Positions 35,787-44,606 of a stretch of 64,000 nucleotides of DNA are shown one piece after another. The notes under the pieces are model-generated. The model saw only the letters and a list, made by a program, of their open reading frames with translations. It had not been told where the DNA came from and ran no database searches. Position 1 is the stretch's first letter. Each line of letters starts with the position of its first letter. Source of the stretch: G963662675 sp963662675 (GTDB taxonomy: Bacteria > Bacteroidota > Bacteroidia > Bacteroidales > Prolixibacteraceae); the NCBI GenBank assembly GCA_963662675.2, contig CAXXHP010000002.1, forward strand, positions 248,001-312,000, written 5' to 3'. The translations under genes were made by a program, and so were the position numbers.

Positions 35787-36152
35787 ATGCAGAAACAGAA
35801 AATTATGGGTACAGAAATGAGAAAATGGTTTCGGATTATACATAGGCATTTATCCTATGTAATGACAGGGATGATTTTGGTTTATGGGATAAGTGGCATT
35901 TTACTGAATCATGTAACAACTTGGGGAAATGAAGCGATAAACTTACCTGTACTTAGTCAATTGGCAGATTTACACTATAATCCAAGCAATTTATGGACTT
36001 ATTTTTCAGACATTTTTGTTATGTGTTTGCTAATAATAACAATCACAGGATTATTTATGATGAAAGGGAAAAAAGGAATTAATGGTATTGGTGGTATTGA
36101 ATTCTTACTAGGAGCAGCAATACCAATTATCATTATCCTTTTAAGTGTTTAA
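35787..36152 (+). CDS. PepSY-associated TM helix protein (PepSY_TM-like)
   Basis: 121 aa from the ATG at 35787. Two or three helices: RIIHRHLSYVMTGMILVYGISGILLNHV (first helix with two conserved histidines before it), a central helix around FVMCLLIITITGLFMM, and a C-terminal hydrophobic helix. This matches PepSY_TM-like proteins (PF16357), which lie near periplasmic redox or metal-handling genes. It is the first gene of a set with the Tat protein and the barrel, and is divergent from the LytS/LytT genes. Confidence 0.8.
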   Translation: MQKQKIMGTEMRKWFRIIHRHLSYVMTGMILVYGISGILLNHVTTWGNEAINLPVLSQLADLHYNPSNLWTYFSDIFVMCLLIITITGLFMMKGKKGINGIGGIEFLLGAAIPIIIILLSV

Positions 36153-36169
36153 CGATAATACAAAGAACA

Positions 36170-36403
36170 ATGGACAGAAGGAAATTTATTAGACGTTCTG
36201 CTTTATCGGCAGGAATTATTTTAACAGGAGGAGTTATTGTTGCAAATTCACAAAGGCCAGTTGGCAGAGGACGTAGCAATGATGGTGGTTGCCGCGACTT
36301 TAAGGACAATGATAAAGATGGGTATTGTGATAAAAGCAGTACATGTAGGAAAAGATGCAATAAGAAAGCACCGGAGAAAGAATCTCAAGACGAAAAGTCT
36401 TAG
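36170..36403 (+). CDS. Small Tat-exported cysteine-rich protein
   Basis: 77 aa. An N-terminal twin-arginine signal, DRRKFIRRSA, then a short hydrophobic segment LSAGIILTGGVIV. The mature region has four cysteines (C41, C53, C59, C63) and a DNDKDGYCD sequence at 46-54 that resembles a thrombospondin type-3 calcium-binding loop. It ends in a Lys/Glu-rich tail. Tat export suggests that it folds, perhaps with a metal or cofactor, before transport. No family was recognised. It starts 17 bp after the PepSY-TM gene. Confidence 0.7.
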   Translation: MDRRKFIRRSALSAGIILTGGVIVANSQRPVGRGRSNDGGCRDFKDNDKDGYCDKSSTCRKRCNKKAPEKESQDEKS

Positions 36404-36454
36404 AAGGATGAATAGCTAACAAAGAACAAATAATCCCAACCAATTTTTAGAATT

Positions 36455-37747
36455 ATGAAAAAACCAATTTTTTTATTGATGGTGGCTTTGTGCTTTTTAC
36501 AGTTTAATACGGTAGAAGCACAAAATTCATCAGAAAACGGTGTTGCTAACACAAATGTCAATGTATTTCTTGATGCCGATTTTATCGATGCATCATTCTT
36601 ACGCGAGGAATTCCCTCAGGTAAACTATGTGAGAACTCGCGATGCTGCGAATGTCCATCTTCTTGGCACGAGCCAATCTACCGGAGCGGGGAGACAGTAT
36701 GAATTTTATTTTATCGGGTTAGATGAATTTGCCGGAGACAGTGATACGCTTAGTTATTTCTCGTCAGGACAGTCCACGGATACGGAAGTTCGTGAGGGCT
36801 ACACAAAAGTTATAAAAATTGGACTGTTGCCTTTTATGGTGCTTTCTAATCAGTATCCGGATTTAGTGATTGGTGGTGGTGATTCTCCCAAAGGAGGAGA
36901 TGTTGTTGAAGAGGACAAATGGGATAGCTGGGTTTTTGAAGCCCAATTGATGGGTGACATGGAAGGAGAAGAATCAAGTGATTCAAAAACCTTGGAAGGT
37001 ATGCTTCAAGTAAATCGAACGACACCTGAATGGAGGTATGATTTTTTCATGAAAAGTGAAACAAGGGAAAGAAATTTTGATTTTGGCGACATATCTATAA
37101 CCGACAAGACGATAGAGCGAAGAGCTAAGGCTCAGATTGTTAATAGTTTGGGTGATCACTTTGCTATTGGTCTTGAAGGAGGAGTAGTTCGGGATACCAG
37201 AGAAAATTTTGATTTGAATTATATTGTATCTCCTGAAATCGAATATAACTTTTATCCTTACGATATGTCTAGTCGAAGACAACTAAGATTGGCATATTAC
37301 ATTGGTTTGGACGGACGTAATTATGCGGAAGAGACTATTTTTGATAAGACAGAAGAACAACTCACATTTCAGAAAATCGCTTTAGGCTACAGGTCGAAAG
37401 AGCAATGGGGTGAGATTTCTACAACGATTACGTTTCAACATTTTTTAAGAAATTTTGAAGAAAATTATTTAGGCATAAATGCAGGGCTGGATATCCGTAT
37501 TTGGAAGGGATTATCATGGAATTTATCAGGAAGCTATTCTATTATCAATGATGATATTAATATTTCAAAATCTGAGGTTAGTCAGGACGATTTATTGTTA
37601 GGATCTCGTCAGTTGGCAACATCTGAATCATACAGTGTGAGGATGGGATTATCATTCACTTTCGGATCTCTATATAATAATGTGGTAAACATTAGGCTAG
37701 AGGATATGGAGAGAAGAGGCGGCGGAGGTCCTCCAGGAGGTTATTAG
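36455..37747 (+). CDS. Outer-membrane beta-barrel protein with C-terminal GGGGPPGGY tail
   Basis: 430 aa with a signal peptide (FNTVEAQN). The first ~130 residues form a soluble-looking N-terminal domain; the rest is a series of amphipathic strands rich in Tyr/Phe with FGSLYNNVVNIRL near the end. The protein closes with RRGGGGPPGGY, an unusual low-complexity tail. It belongs to a recurring Bacteroidota barrel type that I cannot name. It is third in the gene set after the Tat protein, 51 bp away, and is followed by a strong terminator. Confidence 0.72.
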   Translation: MKKPIFLLMVALCFLQFNTVEAQNSSENGVANTNVNVFLDADFIDASFLREEFPQVNYVRTRDAANVHLLGTSQSTGAGRQYEFYFIGLDEFAGDSDTLSYFSSGQSTDTEVREGYTKVIKIGLLPFMVLSNQYPDLVIGGGDSPKGGDVVEEDKWDSWVFEAQLMGDMEGEESSDSKTLEGMLQVNRTTPEWRYDFFMKSETRERNFDFGDISITDKTIERRAKAQIVNSLGDHFAIGLEGGVVRDTRENFDLNYIVSPEIEYNFYPYDMSSRRQLRLAYYIGLDGRNYAEETIFDKTEEQLTFQKIALGYRSKEQWGEISTTITFQHFLRNFEENYLGINAGLDIRIWKGLSWNLSGSYSIINDDINISKSEVSQDDLLLGSRQLATSESYSVRMGLSFTFGSLYNNVVNIRLEDMERRGGGGPPGGY

Positions 37748-37763
37748 TAGGGTTACCTTACAT

Positions 37764-37809
37764 AAACGATTGTACTTAATTTTTTAAAATAGTGCAATCG
37801 TTTTTTATT
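37764..37809 (+). terminator. Intrinsic terminator of the PepSY/Tat/barrel set
   Basis: AAACGATTGTACT (37764-37776) and AGTGCAATCGTTT (37791-37803), 12 of 13 positions paired, followed by T-rich sequence. The A-rich loop side also makes it a plausible terminator for the minus-strand galE remnant. Confidence 0.88.
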
Positions 37810-37813
37810 TTGT

Positions 37814-38070
37814 CTATTTCTCAATATTCCGTATTTTTTTCTCCCACTCTCAAGCCGAAAGTAGGGTTTCTTCCAGTCCTTCTTTGGCATCCCATCCCAG
37901 TTCTTTGTTCGCATAAGATGTATCTGCCCAGATCTTTTCAACATAACCAGTACGGCGATCAACTATTTTATAATTCAACTTTACGGCTGTTGCTTTTTCA
38001 AAAGCAGTTATAATTCCAGCACAGAGCAACCTGTTCCTGTTCCTCCGGTCACCAATATCTTTTTAGCCAT
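37814..38070 (-). pseudogene. galE: galE (UDP-glucose 4-epimerase) remnant with a large internal deletion
   Basis: The first codons (from ATG 38068-38070) read MAKKILVTGGTGTG, the Rossmann start of GalE. About 270 codons are then missing and the sequence continues as CSVLE and, in a shifted frame, ITAFEKATAVKLNYKIVDRR, then YVEKIWADTSYANKELGWD and LLSA-stop-EWEKKI to the natural C-terminus (stop 37814-37816). The junction reads GGAACAGGAACAGG, so the deletion probably occurred between two short GGAACAGG-like repeats. One frameshift and one TGG-to-TGA change follow. It cannot be functional. Confidence 0.85.
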
Positions 38071-38230
38071 CTTTCATTTTATGTTTCATCAAATTTCAAA
38101 TCTTATGCTTATCAGTTCATTTCAAGGATATTTACAAATGGCAAGACCTCTATCTTTTAAAACTTTATAATTTAGGGTTGTCCTCCTTCTATTTTTTCCT
38201 TATTTTTGGATATAAATAATTATATAGGAC

Positions 38231-39139
38231 GTGGAATTATTAGGACACATTAAAGAATTATTATTATTGAATGATTGTGTAATCATTCCTGGATTTGGTG
38301 GTTTTGTAAGTAACTACAAGTCGGCGGGAACCCATTCTTCTCGTTTTACTCCTCCAACCAAAACTGTGAATTTCAATAAGAAATTGAATTTTAATGACGG
38401 CCTCTTCATTAACCATGTCTCTTTAAAGGATGGAATTGGTTATATCGCTTCTAAGAAAAAGGTAGAATTATTGGTTCAGGAGTTGAATTATCGACTGACA
38501 GATGGTGAAGAAATTAAAATTGTGGGTATTGGGACTCTTCAATACGATGCACATGAGAATTTAATTTTCACACCTAAGGTTGAAGGTAATTTAAATCTTG
38601 ATTCTTTTGGATTGGCATCTTTTAGCTATGAAACACTTTTTCAGAAGAAGCATGCAGCACAAGTTGCTAATAAAAGCATCGATGTATCTAATGTCATTTT
38701 TAGTCAAAGAAAACTAAAGAAAGTATTGATTGCAGTTCCTCTGTTGCTAGCTCTGGCAATTATTCCTCTGAAAAACAATAAGGTTAATCTACAAAAATCG
38801 GATCTGAGTACGTTAACAGAAATGATGTCAGTGAAAGAGCCTGTGACTGCTCCAGTAGTAGACGAAAGCTTAGCTGTTGTAGATGAAGAAATAGTATTAC
38901 AAGAAGTTGAATCCAATTATTTCATGATTGGTGGGAGCTTCAGAAATGCTTCAAATGCAAATAATTTTGTTTTGCAAATGATTGAAAAGGGGTATGATGC
39001 AGACGATATTGGAGTTATTAATGGACTTCACTACATTGCTCTCGATAGTTTTGCAAGTATTGAAGAAGCAAAGGAAGCACAGCAGCATTTTAAATCAGAT
39101 TCGCCAGGATCTGGAGTTTGGATTTATCACAGGAGATAG
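38231..39139 (+). CDS. HU (CCDC81-like) and SPOR domain protein
   Basis: 302 aa, GTG start at 38231. The N-terminal ~130 residues carry two HU-like (CCDC81-type) repeats: LLLLNDCVIIPGFGGFVSNYKSAG and YIASKKKVELLVQELNYRL. A membrane helix follows at about 160-180 (VLIAVPLLLALAIIPL), a linker, then a C-terminal SPOR domain (NYFMIGGSFRNASNANNFVLQM) that binds denuded septal peptidoglycan. It probably links the cytoplasmic side to the division site. Common in Bacteroidota. Confidence 0.88.
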   Translation: MELLGHIKELLLLNDCVIIPGFGGFVSNYKSAGTHSSRFTPPTKTVNFNKKLNFNDGLFINHVSLKDGIGYIASKKKVELLVQELNYRLTDGEEIKIVGIGTLQYDAHENLIFTPKVEGNLNLDSFGLASFSYETLFQKKHAAQVANKSIDVSNVIFSQRKLKKVLIAVPLLLALAIIPLKNNKVNLQKSDLSTLTEMMSVKEPVTAPVVDESLAVVDEEIVLQEVESNYFMIGGSFRNASNANNFVLQMIEKGYDADDIGVINGLHYIALDSFASIEEAKEAQQHFKSDSPGSGVWIYHRR

Positions 39140-39144
39140 AATTT

Positions 39145-39789
39145 TTACTTAAGCGCGGATGCGTGTTTGTTCACCTACGTTTTCTGAGACAACTGAGAGA
39201 AGGATTTCTGTTTCTACGCTGTCGCAAATGATTCAATGTTTCGTGAAACTTCTATAGAACCACAATCTTTAGTATTACACCCCAAGGTTTTAAATGCTAT
39301 TCTAACATTATTCTTTGCTTTTTCATTATTCCCACAGATTAATAAGGTGGAAGACCCATTTTTTGATCTCGGATTTTGGGATATTGCTTCTCCTAAATTG
39401 TTGAAAACTTTTACAAAATGGATTCGTGAATATTTTTTTTGAAGATTCTCGATAAGCGAGAGTTTTTGATTTGCAAAACCATTTCTCGTTTCTTTGCTGA
39501 TAGAGTTGCAAGCATCGATAACCGTTTTTTCATGTAGATTTGCAGCCCCGGCTAAATCAAGTATGAACTCTGCAGAGCTGCTCCTGACAGCCAAAATGAG
39601 CAAATCTCCAAAATGTGCAGTATCTTCGTAGCTACCTACCCATGCGTTACCCCCGGAACTATTAAACCAATTTCTCATGCCTCTAACATCCCGAGTACCT
39701 AGCATAACTTCATAACCATCTTTTAAAAACATGTTGGCCAAGGCTTGTGCAGCCTCTCCCGATCCTAATATACCTAACCGTTTTCTCAT
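39145..39789 (-). pseudogene. F420/NADP-dependent oxidoreductase-like gene with stops at conserved tryptophans
   Basis: The 191-codon open part (39214-39789) has LGILGSGEAAQALANMFLKDGYEVMLGTRD (Rossmann), LILAVRSSS and IHFVKVFNNLGEAI, typical of the NADP-oxidoreductase coenzyme-F420 family. It ends NIESFATA then TAG, at the position where relatives have W (IEPLCMLW). Reading through, the frame continues KQKSFSQLSQKT, a second TAG, VNKHASALK and the natural TAA at 39145; relatives have WxHAFKLLK there. Two TGG-to-TAG changes thus remove the last ~23 residues. It is likely inactive or truncated. Confidence 0.6.
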
Positions 39790-39909
39790 GATCTTATGAT
39801 ATTAAAAGGTTATATAATTAACAATGGTATTTAAATATACATCTTAATTTTGATTTGATTAATTTCGGAATGTGAGAAGATATGTACCTTTGACTAAAAC
39901 TTATTAACA

Positions 39910-40812
39910 ATGTATAAATCAGATTATTTGAAATCAGGAGACCTAATTCGTATTGTTTCTCCAGCTGGGAAGATAAAAGCAGAAAAGATACTTCCTGCTG
40001 TAGATTTGTTAAAGAAAAATGGGTTTGATGTTCTTCTGGGTAAGCATATTTTTAATACTCACTATCAGTTTGCGGGAACGGATGAACAACGTTTGAATGA
40101 TTTGCAAGAGGCATTGGATGATCCTAATTGTAAAGCGATAATTTGTTCTCGTGGCGGTTATGGTGCAATCCGGATTGCAGATAAACTTGATCTTAGTTCT
40201 TTCAAAAAAAATCCAAAGTGGTTAGTAGGTTTTAGTGATGTTACCACACTTCATGCTATTTTGCAGCGGGAAGGGTTCTGCAGTATCCATGGCAGTATGC
40301 CTTCTTATTATTTAAGTGAAGGACAACCAACGGAAAGCTTCTTAGAGTTAAAAAAGCTTCTTACTGGAGGACATACGGAAGTGAATACTGCTGCGAATAA
40401 GTACAATAGAACAGGGCAAGTTTCGGGGCAATTAGTCGGGGGAAATCTTTCTATTCTATATAGCCTGGTGGGAACTCCTCTGGAACCGGATATGGATGGT
40501 AAAATACTTTTTATAGAAGATCTTTCTGAATATTTATATCATTTGGATCGGATCATGCATAGTTTAAAATTATCTGGGAAACTTAGTCAGCTTAAAGGTT
40601 TGTTGGTTGGTGAGTTTACGGATATGAAAGATAATGATTCGTGTTTTGGTCAGAATGTGGAAGAGATCATTTTAAATACGGTGGAGAGCTACAGTTATCC
40701 AGTTTGTTTTAATTTTCCTGCCGGACATGTTGATCGTAACTTACCTCTTCTTTTTGGAGAAGAATACATGCTAAATGTCACGCAAAAAGGAGCATCGCTT
40801 AGTTTGGTATAA
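39910..40812 (+). CDS. LD-carboxypeptidase (S66 family)
   Basis: 300 aa. Contains GDLIRIVSPAGKIKAEKI, SRGGYGAIRIADKLD, the nucleophile serine in LVGFSDVTTLH, the glutamate in FIEDLSEYLYHLDRIMH and the histidine in FPAGHVDRNLPLLFG, the Ser-Glu-His triad of S66 peptidases. It removes the terminal D-Ala from tetrapeptide stems during murein recycling. No signal peptide, as expected for LdcA-like enzymes. Confidence 0.95.
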   Translation: MYKSDYLKSGDLIRIVSPAGKIKAEKILPAVDLLKKNGFDVLLGKHIFNTHYQFAGTDEQRLNDLQEALDDPNCKAIICSRGGYGAIRIADKLDLSSFKKNPKWLVGFSDVTTLHAILQREGFCSIHGSMPSYYLSEGQPTESFLELKKLLTGGHTEVNTAANKYNRTGQVSGQLVGGNLSILYSLVGTPLEPDMDGKILFIEDLSEYLYHLDRIMHSLKLSGKLSQLKGLLVGEFTDMKDNDSCFGQNVEEIILNTVESYSYPVCFNFPAGHVDRNLPLLFGEEYMLNVTQKGASLSLV

Positions 40813-40819
40813 GACAAAA

Positions 40820-40851
40820 TTAGCCCATGAAAGACTTCTTTCATGGGCTAA
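40820..40851. terminator. Bidirectional terminator between the LD-carboxypeptidase and sdhB genes
   Basis: TTAGCCCATGA (40820-40830) and TCATGGGCTAA (40841-40851), an 11-bp perfect stem, between convergent genes. Confidence 0.75.
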
Positions 40852-40894
40852 TGTATTTTTGAGTGAGCCAACAAAAAATATTTGCAGGATCAAA

Positions 40895-41650
40895 TTAGTC
40901 AGCAATCTTTGCACACAAATACTCACGGTTTAGGCGAGAAATGTTGGCAATAGAAACGTTTTTCGGACATTCAACTTCGCAAGCACCAGTATTTGTGCAA
41001 CCACCAAATCCAAGTTCATCCATCTTTGCTACCATTGCTTTGGCGCGACGTTTAGCTTCAACTTTTCCTTGCGGCAACAAAGCCAGCTGGCTTACTTTTG
41101 CAGATACGAACAACATAGCAGATGAGTTTTTACAAGCGGCAACACAAGCACCACAACCGATACAAGCTGCAGCATCCATTGCGTCTTCAGCATCGTGCCT
41201 TGGAATTGCAATTGCATTAGCATCAGGTACACCACCTGTATTTACCGAAACATAACCACCTGCAGCTATGATTGAATCAAAAGCTGTACGGTCTACAATC
41301 AAGTCCTTAATGATTGGGAAAGAAGCTGCACGCCAAGGTTCGATAGTGACTGTTTCACCATCTTTAAACTTACGCATGTGAAGCTGACATGTTGTTACGT
41401 CATCATCAGGTCCATGTGGACGACCGTTGATGTAAAGTGAACACATTCCACATATTCCCTCGCGACAATCGTGGTCGAATGCAATGGGTTCTTTATTTTC
41501 ATTGATTAGCTGTTCGTTCAAAATGTCCATCATTTCGAGGAACGAACTGTCAATTGATATATTTTCTACTTTGAAGGTTTCGAAACGGCCTTTATCTTTG
41601 GGACCGTTCTGACGCCAAATCTTAAGCGTGAGATTTATTGATTTATCCAT
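40895..41650 (-). CDS. sdhB: Succinate dehydrogenase/fumarate reductase iron-sulfur subunit
   Basis: 251 aa. Plant-type [2Fe-2S] ligands CREGICGMC and the later Cys in TTCQLHM, then CIGCGACVAACKNSSAMLF for a [4Fe-4S] cluster and GGCTNTGACEVECPKNV for the third cluster. It passes electrons between the flavin in SdhA and the quinone site in SdhC. It is the last gene of the sdhC-sdhA-sdhB operon, 24 bp after sdhA. Confidence 0.95.
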   Translation of the reverse strand: MDKSINLTLKIWRQNGPKDKGRFETFKVENISIDSSFLEMMDILNEQLINENKEPIAFDHDCREGICGMCSLYINGRPHGPDDDVTTCQLHMRKFKDGETVTIEPWRAASFPIIKDLIVDRTAFDSIIAAGGYVSVNTGGVPDANAIAIPRHDAEDAMDAAACIGCGACVAACKNSSAMLFVSAKVSQLALLPQGKVEAKRRAKAMVAKMDELGFGGCTNTGACEVECPKNVSIANISRLNREYLCAKIAD

Positions 41651-41674
41651 GATTGATCTCCTTTTTAAAAGCCA

Positions 41675-43612
41675 TTACTTATAATTACGCTGAACCATTT
41701 TCACATTCTCGTAAACCAATTCTTCTTTATGAAGATCCGGTGCGGTATTCTCTCCTTTATATTCCCAACAAGAAACAAATGCGAATTTATCATCCTGACG
41801 AAGTGCTTCGCCTTCTCCAGTTTGATATTCTTCGCGGAAGTGTCCACCACAAGATTCTTCGCGGTTCAGAGCATCACGAGCCATTAAATCACCAATTTCT
41901 AAGAAGTCGGCTAAGCGGCTGGCTTTTTCAAGTTCAATGTTCATTCCCTTTTTATCACCGGGGATACGGACATTTGACCAGAATTCTTTTTTAATGGCTG
42001 CAATTTTATCGATGGCCGATTTTAAGCCTGCTTCATTACGACCCATTCCAACAAAATCCCACATTACTAACCCAAGTTCTTTGTGGATGCTATCAACAGA
42101 GCGTTTCCCTTTTATGCTTATTAATTTTTCAAAACGATCTTTTACCGCTTTTTGTGCATCAACAAATTCAGGTTCTTTGGTGGTCATTCGTGGTGTCGCA
42201 ATTTCGTCTGCCAAATAATTTTGAATTGTATATGGCAACACAAAATAACCATCGGCCAAACCTTGCATCAAAGCAGAAGCTCCCAATCGGTTTGCTCCAT
42301 GGTCTGAGAAGTTAGCTTCTCCACAACAGAATAAGCCTGGAATATTTGTTTGCAATTCATAATCAACCCACATACCACCCATTGTGTAGTGAATAGCAGG
42401 ATAGATCATCATTGGTGTTTCATATGGATTTTCGTCTACGATTTTCTCATACATCTGGAATAAGTTGCCGTAGCGAGCTTCAATCACGTTTTTTCCTAGG
42501 CGCTCAATTGATGATTTAAAGTCTAGGTATACAGCCAAACCTGTACCTACACCAAATCCGGCATCGCAACGTTCTTTTGCAGCACGAGATGCAACGTCAC
42601 GAGGCACAAGGTTTCCGAATGCGGGATAACGACGCTCTAAATAATAGTCACGATCCTCTTCGGCTATTTGTGTTGGCTTCAGTTTGCCCGCACGAATAGC
42701 TTCGGCATCTTCTTTTTTGGCAGGTACCCAAATACGACCATCGTTACGAAGTGACTCTGACATCAGAGTCAGTTTACTTTGAGATTCACCATGAACTGGA
42801 ATACAAGTAGGGTGAATTTGTGCCATACAAGGATTTGCAAACATGGCTCCTTTGTGGTAAGCTTTAATTGCTGCTGATCCATTTGAACCCATCGCATTGG
42901 TTGAAAGGAAGAATGTATTTCCATAACCACCTGTTGCTAAAACAACAGCATGGCCAAAATGGCTTTCCAACTCTCCTGTTACTAAGTCGCGTGCAATAAT
43001 ACCACGTGCTTTGCCATCAACAATAACAATGTCAACTAACTCGGAGCGTGTGTGCATACTAACAGTTTTAGCATTCACCTGACGCATCAATGCTTGATAC
43101 GCACCTAACAGCAACTGTTGTCCGGTTTGTCCCCTCGCATAAAACGTACGACTTACCTGTGCTCCACCGAATGAACGGTTATCTAACAAGCCACCGTACT
43201 CACGGGCGAATGGTACACCTTGTGCAACACACTGGTCGATAATATCATTACTTACTTCTGCTAGGCGGTGAACATTTGCTTCGCGTGCACGATAGTCACC
43301 ACCTTTAATTGTATCGTAAAAAAGACGGTAAACAGAGTCACCATCATTTGGATAGTTCTTTGCAGCATTGATACCCCCTTGTGCAGCAATTGAGTGAGCA
43401 CGACGAGGAGAATCTTGAATGGTAAAATTCTTTACATTGAAACCCATTTCACCAAGTGAAGCAGCAGCAGATGCACCAGCCAGACCGGTACCAATAATAA
43501 TAACATCTAGTTTGCGCTTGTTGGAAGGGTTCACCAGCTTTTGGTGATTTTTATAGTTTGTCCACTTCTGGGCTAATTGCCCTTCAGGTATTTTGGAATT
43601 TAATACGCTCAT
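41675..43612 (-). CDS. sdhA: Succinate dehydrogenase/fumarate reductase flavoprotein subunit
   Basis: 645 aa, similar to the long form of epsilon/Bacteroidetes enzymes. Rossmann GTGLAGASAAASLGEMGF, the FAD-attachment region RRAHSIAAQGGINAAKNYPNDGDS, the substrate-binding MAQIHPTCIPVHGESQ area and RLGASALMQGLADG. It oxidises succinate or reduces fumarate, depending on the quinone. Cotranscribed with sdhC (18 bp upstream) and sdhB. Confidence 0.96.
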   Translation of the reverse strand: MSVLNSKIPEGQLAQKWTNYKNHQKLVNPSNKRKLDVIIIGTGLAGASAAASLGEMGFNVKNFTIQDSPRRAHSIAAQGGINAAKNYPNDGDSVYRLFYDTIKGGDYRAREANVHRLAEVSNDIIDQCVAQGVPFAREYGGLLDNRSFGGAQVSRTFYARGQTGQQLLLGAYQALMRQVNAKTVSMHTRSELVDIVIVDGKARGIIARDLVTGELESHFGHAVVLATGGYGNTFFLSTNAMGSNGSAAIKAYHKGAMFANPCMAQIHPTCIPVHGESQSKLTLMSESLRNDGRIWVPAKKEDAEAIRAGKLKPTQIAEEDRDYYLERRYPAFGNLVPRDVASRAAKERCDAGFGVGTGLAVYLDFKSSIERLGKNVIEARYGNLFQMYEKIVDENPYETPMMIYPAIHYTMGGMWVDYELQTNIPGLFCCGEANFSDHGANRLGASALMQGLADGYFVLPYTIQNYLADEIATPRMTTKEPEFVDAQKAVKDRFEKLISIKGKRSVDSIHKELGLVMWDFVGMGRNEAGLKSAIDKIAAIKKEFWSNVRIPGDKKGMNIELEKASRLADFLEIGDLMARDALNREESCGGHFREEYQTGEGEALRQDDKFAFVSCWEYKGENTAPDLHKEELVYENVKMVQRNYK

Positions 43613-43630
43613 AATTCAATTTCTTTTCGA

Positions 43631-44311
43631 TTAAAACTTAATCAGGAAATACAATGGAATGATTGAGAAGCCAATAGTGATAAGGATTGCAAATATTCTT
43701 GCAACAATCTGAAGTCTGTTGATCCATAGCTTGTTTGCCAGGCCAATGGTTTGGAATGCTGACCAAAAACCATGAGCTAAATGCAACCCTAGCAACAAAC
43801 CACCTGCTACATATATGAGATCGTATACGACGCTGGCTTTGAACAGACTGGCAACCAATGTATAGGAATCTTCCATTTCCACACCATCAATGATTACTGT
43901 ATTCATAGAATGCGGATCGAACTTAATCACGAAGAAAAAGTTGATCATGTGCATCACAAGGAATACTAATACCAATGCGCCAAGGACTAACATATTACGG
44001 CTTGCCCAAGCACTGGAATATGATTGATTTGATACTGCATATCCAACAGGGCGGGCTTTGTAGTTTTTATAACTCAATAAAAAAGACCAGAGGATATGAA
44101 CAATAAATCCAAGACCAAGAACAGGTTCCATGATCTTAATAAGAGGATTTGTTGCCATAAAATTAGCACCCAGGTTAAACAACTCACCGCTATCATCAAA
44201 GATTAGCAGGAGGTTAATTCCCAAATGCACGCAGATGAACATCAACAGAAAAAGACCTGAAATGCTCATGATAAACTTTCTTCCGATAGAGGCAGTCAGA
44301 AAATTGCTCAT
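43631..44311 (-). CDS. sdhC: Succinate dehydrogenase/fumarate reductase cytochrome b subunit
   Basis: 226 aa with five membrane helices, e.g. FIMSISGLFLLMFICVHLGINL and LGLGFIVHILWSFLLSY. Conserved histidines in CVHLG, IVHIL, VMHMINFF and LHLAHGFW are candidate heme b ligands. Size and topology are those of the B. subtilis/Wolinella-type cytochrome b558 with two hemes, which is fused from SdhC and SdhD. First gene of the operon. Confidence 0.92.
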   Translation of the reverse strand: MSNFLTASIGRKFIMSISGLFLLMFICVHLGINLLLIFDDSGELFNLGANFMATNPLIKIMEPVLGLGFIVHILWSFLLSYKNYKARPVGYAVSNQSYSSAWASRNMLVLGALVLVFLVMHMINFFFVIKFDPHSMNTVIIDGVEMEDSYTLVASLFKASVVYDLIYVAGGLLLGLHLAHGFWSAFQTIGLANKLWINRLQIVARIFAILITIGFSIIPLYFLIKF

Positions 44312-44606
44312 AGGTTAACCAATTTATATTTATACATTAAAACTATTACTTAAAAAGCACAACAAAAGTAGAGCTAAGGTGCTTTTGAACCAATAAAAGC
44401 GTGTCTAAATTAGTTAATTTAAAATGTTTCTAAGCACATTTCCCCCATGCGGCTTGTAATTGCCAGAAGAATAATGATATAGCGCGAATTCACGTGTAAA
44501 TTTTCTGTTAATAAATTTAATAAAATGCTTTGTGTGTGATTTCTGTACTTGAGTTTATTTCGTTTTTGAATACTGAAGCTTTTTTCTATTTTTGCAGGGC
44601 TTAATT

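Noticed and set aside
37753..37962. A 69-codon ORF on the minus strand
   Set aside because: It is the wrong frame of the galE remnant; the correct frame reads the GalE C-terminus.
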